Below, in pieces: positions 59,129-64,000 of a DNA stretch of 64,000 nt. Source of the DNA: Acidiphilium sp. GTDB taxonomy: Bacteria > Pseudomonadota > Alphaproteobacteria > Acetobacterales > Acetobacteraceae. The notes below the pieces were generated by a model that saw nothing but the letters and a program-made list of their open reading frames with translations, was not told the DNA's origin and made no database searches. The position numbers were made by a program, and so were the translations under genes. The number at the start of each line of letters is the position of its first letter. Position 1 is the first letter of the stretch. The stretch spans positions 11,636 through 75,635 of the forward strand of contig JAQTXH010000004.1 of assembly GCA_028688905.1 (NCBI GenBank), in the 5' to 3' direction.

Positions 59129-62100
59129 CTATTCCGCCGGTGCCGGGTCGGCGGCGGCGCTGGTACGCGGGGTCGGGCGCAGGCGTTCCATCGCGAGATA
59201 GACCACCGGGGTGGTGAACAGGGTGAGCATCTGGCTCACCAGCAAGCCGCCGATGATGGTGATGCCGAGCGGGGCGCGCAATTCCGATCCCGCGCCGCCT
59301 TCCAGCACCAGCGGCACCGCGCCGAACAGGGCGGCCATCGTGGTCATCATGACCGGGCGAAACCGCAGGATCGCGGCTTCCATGATCGCGGCTTCGGAGG
59401 ATAATCCTCTGACGCGCTCAGCCTCGATCGCGAAATCGACCATGATGATGCCGTTCTTTTTCACGATCCCCATCAGCAGCACGATGCCCACCAGGGCAAC
59501 CAGGGTGAATTCGGTGCCGGTGATCATCAGGGCGAGCAGCGCGCCGATGCCCGCCGAGGGCAGGGTCGAAAGAATCGTGACCGGGTGGATGGTGGATTCA
59601 TAGAGCACGCCGAGCACGATATAAATCACCACCAGCGCGGCGGCGATCAGCCAGGGTTCTTCGGCGAGCGAGGTCTGGAATTCGGCGGCGGCACCGCTGA
59701 AGGTGCCTGTGATGGTATCCGGCACGCCGAGCTTGGTTTCGGCGTTCTGGATCGCGGTTTCCGCCCCGCCGAGCGAGGCACCGTGGGCAAGGTTGAAGCT
59801 GACGGTGACCGAGGGAAACTGGTCTTCGCGGGTGATCGCGAGCGGGCCGTATTTGCTCTGGACCGTCGCGACCTGCAGCAGCGGCACCTGGGCCGGTACG
59901 GCGGTGGTGCTCGCCGTGCTGGTGCTGGCGGCGGCGCCGGTGGTGGTCGTGCTGTTGCCGCTGACCGATCCGCCCGGTCCGAGTGCTGTTGTGCCACTGC
60001 TCGAAGCCAGGCCGCCGGTGGGCAGATAAATATTGGCGAGGGCGGCAGGCGAGGTCGCGTAGGCCGGATCGACGCCGAGGATCACCCGGTACTGCGCGTT
60101 CTGGGTATAGATGGTCGAAATCTGGCGCTGCCCGAATGCATCGTACAGCACCGCCTCGATCGTCGCCATGCTGATGCCGAGGCGGGATGCGGAGGCGCGG
60201 TCGACGTCGATATAGGTTTCCAGCCCCTGGTTCTGTTGGTCGCTGTCCACATCGGCGATTTGCGGTAGTTGCTTGAGCGCGGTCTGGATTTTGCGCGCCC
60301 AGAGATCAAGCTCGGCCTGATCGGTGTCGGTCAAAGTATACTGGTATTGGGTGGGTGAAATGCGCGACGACAGCGTGATGTCCTGCACCGGCTGCATATA
60401 GATGCTGAACCCCGGAATCCCGGTGAGCGACGCCTGCAACTGCCGCATCACCACCGCAATGCCGGGGCGGGTTCCGAACGGTTTGAGCGTGATGTTCAGC
60501 CGTCCGGTGTTGGGGGTGGGGTTGGTCAGGCCCGAGCCGAGCAACGAGGTGACGCCGGCGACCGCGTGGTTGTGCAGGATGATGCCGATGGCTCGGGTCT
60601 GCAGCCGGTCCATCGCATCGAGCGAGGCGCTCTGCGCCGCTTCGGTCACCGCGACGATCGCGCCGGTGTCTTCCTGCGGCAGCAGCGCCTTCGGGATGAT
60701 CACGAACAACAGGCCGGTGATCACCACAGTGGCCGCAAAGACCAACAGCATCAGCCGCTGATGCCGGAGGGTCCAGTTCAGACCGCCTTGATAGCGATCG
60801 CGCACCGCGATCAGCCCGGCCTCGGCCCGGCGCGCGATCCGGCCCGGTTTCGCCTGCGATGCGGGCAGCAGCAGGCGCGCACTCATCATCGGGGTGAGGG
60901 AGAGGGAGATCACCGCCGAAATCACTACGGCAACCGCGAGGGTGACCGCGAATTCCGAGAACAACCGGCCGATCACCCCGGGCATGAACAGCAGCGGAAT
61001 GAACACCGCGACCAGCGAGATGGTCAGCGAAACGATGGTGAAGCCGATCTGCCTGCTGCCGAGATAGGCCGCGCGCATCGGGGTTTCGCCCGCTTCGATG
61101 AAGCGGACGATGTTCTCGATCATGACGATGGCATCGTCGACGACAAATCCCGAGGCCACGGTGAGCGCCATCAACGACAGGTTATCGAGCTGATAGCCCA
61201 GTTCGCTCATCACCCCGAAGGTCGCGACGATCGAGAGCGGCAGGGCAATCGCCGGAATCAGCACGGCGCGCGGATTGGGCAGGAACAGGAAGATCACCAG
61301 CACGACCAACAATGCCGAACTGACCAGGGTGATCTGCACGTCATCGACCGAGGCCTTGATGGTGGCGGTGCGGTTGGCGACGATCTGCAGCTTGATACCG
61401 GGTGGTAAATCGCGGCCCAGATCGGTCAGCGCCGATTGCACCCGCTGCACCGTGCTGACGATATTCGCCCCGGGTTGGCGCTGAATGTCGAGCACGACGG
61501 CGGGGGTGTTGTTGTAGCTGGCGATCTGCTGGTCATTTTCCAGCCCGTCGGTGACCGAACCGACCGCGGACAGCCGCACCGGTGCCTTGTTCTGATAAGC
61601 GATGATCAGGTTGCGATATTGCGCCGGCGCGGTGATCTGGTCGTTCGCGCCGAGCGTGTAGGCCTGATTGGTGCCGTTGAAGGCACCTTTGGCACCGCTC
61701 TGGTTGGCGTTGGCGATCGCGTTGCGGACGTCTTCGAGCGAAATCCCATAGGCGGCGAGGCGGGCGGGGTTGACGTCGATCCGGATCGCCTTGGTCATGC
61801 CGCCTTCGACCGCGACGTTGCCGACCCCGCTGATTTCGGAGAGTTTCGGCACGATCTGGGTCTGGGCGGCGTTGGCGATGGTATAGATCGGCACGGTCTT
61901 CGAGGTCAGCGCGAGGGTGAGGACGGGGGCGTCGGCCGGGTTCACCTCGGTATAGGTCGGCGGGTACTGCAAATTCGGCGGCAGGGTGCCGGAGGCGGCG
62001 TTGATCGCGGCCTGGACATTCTGGGCGGCGGTATCGAGCGACACCGACAAATCGAACCGCAGGGTGATCGCGCTGGTACCCTGGCTCGAGATCGAACTCA

Positions 62101-62338
62101 TCGCGGCGAGGCCAGCGATTTGGCCGAACTGGCGTTCCAGCGGGGCGGTCAGCAGTTTCGAGGCGGTATCGGGCGAGGCACCGGGCAGTTTGGTGACGAC
62201 CTGAATGGTCGGGAAATCGACCTGCGGCAGGGAAGAGACCGGCAATTGCTGATAGCCGAGCACGCCGAGTAAAAAAATCGCGATCGCGAGCAGCGTGGTC
62301 GCAACCGGGCGGCCAATGAAGGGTGCCGAAATATTCAC
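59129..62338 (-). CDS. RND efflux transporter permease (MdtB-like)
   Basis: FIGRPVATTLLAIAIFLLGVLGYQQLPVSSLPQVDFPTIQV. Confidence 0.94.
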   Translation of the reverse strand: MNISAPFIGRPVATTLLAIAIFLLGVLGYQQLPVSSLPQVDFPTIQVVTKLPGASPDTASKLLTAPLERQFGQIAGLAAMSSISSQGTSAITLRFDLSVSLDTAAQNVQAAINAASGTLPPNLQYPPTYTEVNPADAPVLTLALTSKTVPIYTIANAAQTQIVPKLSEISGVGNVAVEGGMTKAIRIDVNPARLAAYGISLEDVRNAIANANQSGAKGAFNGTNQAYTLGANDQITAPAQYRNLIIAYQNKAPVRLSAVGSVTDGLENDQQIASYNNTPAVVLDIQRQPGANIVSTVQRVQSALTDLGRDLPPGIKLQIVANRTATIKASVDDVQITLVSSALLVVLVIFLFLPNPRAVLIPAIALPLSIVATFGVMSELGYQLDNLSLMALTVASGFVVDDAIVMIENIVRFIEAGETPMRAAYLGSRQIGFTIVSLTISLVAVFIPLLFMPGVIGRLFSEFAVTLAVAVVISAVISLSLTPMMSARLLLPASQAKPGRIARRAEAGLIAVRDRYQGGLNWTLRHQRLMLLVFAATVVITGLLFVIIPKALLPQEDTGAIVAVTEAAQSASLDAMDRLQTRAIGIILHNHAVAGVTSLLGSGLTNPTPNTGRLNITLKPFGTRPGIAVVMRQLQASLTGIPGFSIYMQPVQDITLSSRISPTQYQYTLTDTDQAELDLWARKIQTALKQLPQIADVDSDQQNQGLETYIDVDRASASRLGISMATIEAVLYDAFGQRQISTIYTQNAQYRVILGVDPAYATSPAALANIYLPTGGLASSSGTTALGPGGSVSGNSTTTTGAAASTSTASTTAVPAQVPLLQVATVQSKYGPLAITREDQFPSVTVSFNLAHGASLGGAETAIQNAETKLGVPDTITGTFSGAAAEFQTSLAEEPWLIAAALVVIYIVLGVLYESTIHPVTILSTLPSAGIGALLALMITGTEFTLVALVGIVLLMGIVKKNGIIMVDFAIEAERVRGLSSEAAIMEAAILRFRPVMMTTMAALFGAVPLVLEGGAGSELRAPLGITIIGGLLVSQMLTLFTTPVVYLAMERLRPTPRTSAAADPAPAE

Positions 62339-63498
62339 GCAGAGCCGGCCTTGGCCTGAGTGACGATCTTGATTTTCGAGCCATTCTTCAGCCGCGAATT
62401 GCCCTCGGTGACGACCCGATCGCTGGCCGTGACACCGTTGGTGACGACGATGAGCTGTTCATCCTCGTAGCCGATGGTGATCGGCTGATCGATCACGGTC
62501 GGGTTTTTATGACCAGCCGCGGCCGGCTTGACCAGAAACACGAAACTGCCGTTCGGCCCCTGCTGCACCGCGACCGGCGGCACCGTGACGGCGTCGGGGA
62601 TGCTGCGCACCAGGGTGCGGACATTGACATAGGCCCCCGGCCACAGCGCCAGCTTGGGATTGGGGAAATTGCCCTTGAGCGTGAGCGTGCCGGTGTTGGC
62701 GTTCACCGTGTTGTCGAGCACCGACAGCACGCCGTGATCGAGCACCTGGGCGGTCTGCGGATTCCCTTCGGCGGTCGCGACCAGATTGACGGCACCCTTC
62801 TGCATCGCGGCGGTGATCTGCGCCAGATCCTGCTGGGGCAGGCTGAACTGCACCGCAATCGGTTGCAGCGTGTTGATCACCACGATGCCGTTGGCGAGAT
62901 TGGGGTTGACGATGTTACCGGCATTGACCTGTAAAATCCCGGTCATGCCAGCAATCGGCGCGGTGATTTTGGTGTAGCCGAGGTTGATCCGGTCGGCCTC
63001 GATACTGGCGCGATCCTGCTGGACCAGGGCGCGGTCCTCGGCGGCGGTGGCGTTGGCGGTCGCGGCCTGCTGTTTCGAGGTGTAGTTCTGCGCCACCAGC
63101 GAGGCATATTGCCGCGCCTGAAGCTCGGCGTTGACCAGACTCGCCTGATCCTGCGCCAGTTTCGCGCGGGCCTGATCGAGTGTCGCCTGATACGGCGCGG
63201 GGTCGATCTCGGCGATCAACTGGCCCTTTTTCACAAACTGACCTTCGTGGAACAGCACGGCTTTGAGCGGCCCGGTGATCATCGGCTGCACCGTGACGGT
63301 GCGATACGGCACCACGGTGCCAAGTGCGTCGAGATAGACCGGCACGGTCTGCGCCGTCGCGGGTACGACCTCGACCGGAATCGCGGTCGAGGCCGCGTGT
63401 TTGGGCGCGGATTTGGTATGGAACAGCCGGATCACCACCACCGCGACCAGCACCAGCACGACCAGAATGACGATGGTTCGCCCGCGTCGTTTCGCCAT
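62335..63498 (-). CDS. RND periplasmic adaptor (MdtA-like membrane fusion protein)
   Basis: Single N-terminal TM; VTVQPMITGPLKAVLFHEGQFVKKGQLIAEIDPAPYQATLDQARAKLAQDQA. Confidence 0.94.
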   Translation of the reverse strand: MAKRRGRTIVILVVLVLVAVVVIRLFHTKSAPKHAASTAIPVEVVPATAQTVPVYLDALGTVVPYRTVTVQPMITGPLKAVLFHEGQFVKKGQLIAEIDPAPYQATLDQARAKLAQDQASLVNAELQARQYASLVAQNYTSKQQAATANATAAEDRALVQQDRASIEADRINLGYTKITAPIAGMTGILQVNAGNIVNPNLANGIVVINTLQPIAVQFSLPQQDLAQITAAMQKGAVNLVATAEGNPQTAQVLDHGVLSVLDNTVNANTGTLTLKGNFPNPKLALWPGAYVNVRTLVRSIPDAVTVPPVAVQQGPNGSFVFLVKPAAAGHKNPTVIDQPITIGYEDEQLIVVTNGVTASDRVVTEGNSRLKNGSKIKIVTQAKAGSA

Positions 63499-63501
63499 AG
63501 C

Positions 63502-64000
63502 TTATCGTACCTCGTGTTTGGGCAGCACCCAGCCGCCGCCCATCGCCTTGTAGAGATTGACCGCCGCGTCGAGCCGGGTCAGCCGCGCCTGTTCCAGGGT
63601 GTTTTCGTCCGACAGTAGGGTCTGTTCGGCGTTCAGCACGGTGCTGACATCGACCACGCCGGCCTGCAATTGACCCCGCGCGCCATCGAGGGCTGCTTGC
63701 GCGCGCTGGACCGCGATGCGTTGCAGGTGTTCCTGGCGGGTCGCATAGTGCAACGCGGTCATCGCGGTTTCGACATCGGTGAAGGCTTGCGCCACCGATT
63801 GTTCGTATTTGGCGACATCCTCGCGATAGGTGGCGCGATCGACATTCAGCGTGCCGGTGAGCGCACCGCCCTCGAAAATCGGCTGGCTGAGCGAGGACGC
63901 CGCCGAGAGCAGCATCGAGCCGGGGGCAAACAGCATGTTCAGCGCATTGCTCTGCCATCCGGCGGAACCGGTCAGCGAGATCGAGGGGAAGAACGAGGCG
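63502..64000 (-). CDS. outer-membrane efflux protein (NodT/OprM-like), C-terminal part, cut by window edge
   Basis: FPSISLTGSAGWQSNALNMLF..AASLSQPIFEGGALTGTL..; frame open to 64000. Confidence 0.88.
   Translation of the reverse strand, partial: ASFFPSISLTGSAGWQSNALNMLFAPGSMLLSAASSLSQPIFEGGALTGTLNVDRATYREDVAKYEQSVAQAFTDVETAMTALHYATRQEHLQRIAVQRAQAALDGARGQLQAGVVDVSTVLNAEQTLLSDENTLEQARLTRLDAAVNLYKAMGGGWVLPKHEVR

Overview
This 64 kb GC-rich window looks alphaproteobacterial, probably Acetobacteraceae (inferred from hopanoid, PQQ, glycogen and OprB gene content; not tested). It is densely coding, with about 50 CDS supported by family motifs and operon context. Main blocks: (1) a 28-bp palindromic tandem repeat at the left edge; (2) a lipoprotein, an MsbA-like ABC exporter, an M3 oligopeptidase and a MAPEG protein; (3) an iron block (FbpABC-like ABC importer, secreted beta-propeller, Tat-type DyP peroxidase, OprB porin) with two near-identical Fur/Irr-like operators; (4) copper ATPase, ComEC, glycosyltransferases, GtrA; (5) pqqABCDE, including a 25-aa pqqA absent from the ORF track; (6) rlmB and tRNA-Tyr(GTA); (7) PPK2; (8) a CBS-BON gene and a convergent phasin-like/fabI/phaC/MaoC-PTA/CMD operon, each headed by a near-identical FNR/FixK-like box exactly 54 nt from the start codon; (9) an ars operon with two different arsenate reductases; (10) a DEAD-box helicase; (11) hpnABCDE joined by 4-nt overlaps, with divergent hpnL; (12) hemC/hemD/mitofilin-like/hemY; (13) tsaD and glgP-glgC-glgA; (14) an MdtABC-like RND system running off the right edge. 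I found no defence system, prophage, IS element or CRISPR. The least explained signals are the GCAA-hairpin tandem array, the dispersed 'TAGAGCATG' element (2 copies), two gene relics, a 54-aa ORF upstream of pqqA, the pqqA-pqqB hairpin, and the paired FNR-like and Fur-like operators. No homology search or folding was run. All family calls come from reading the translations.
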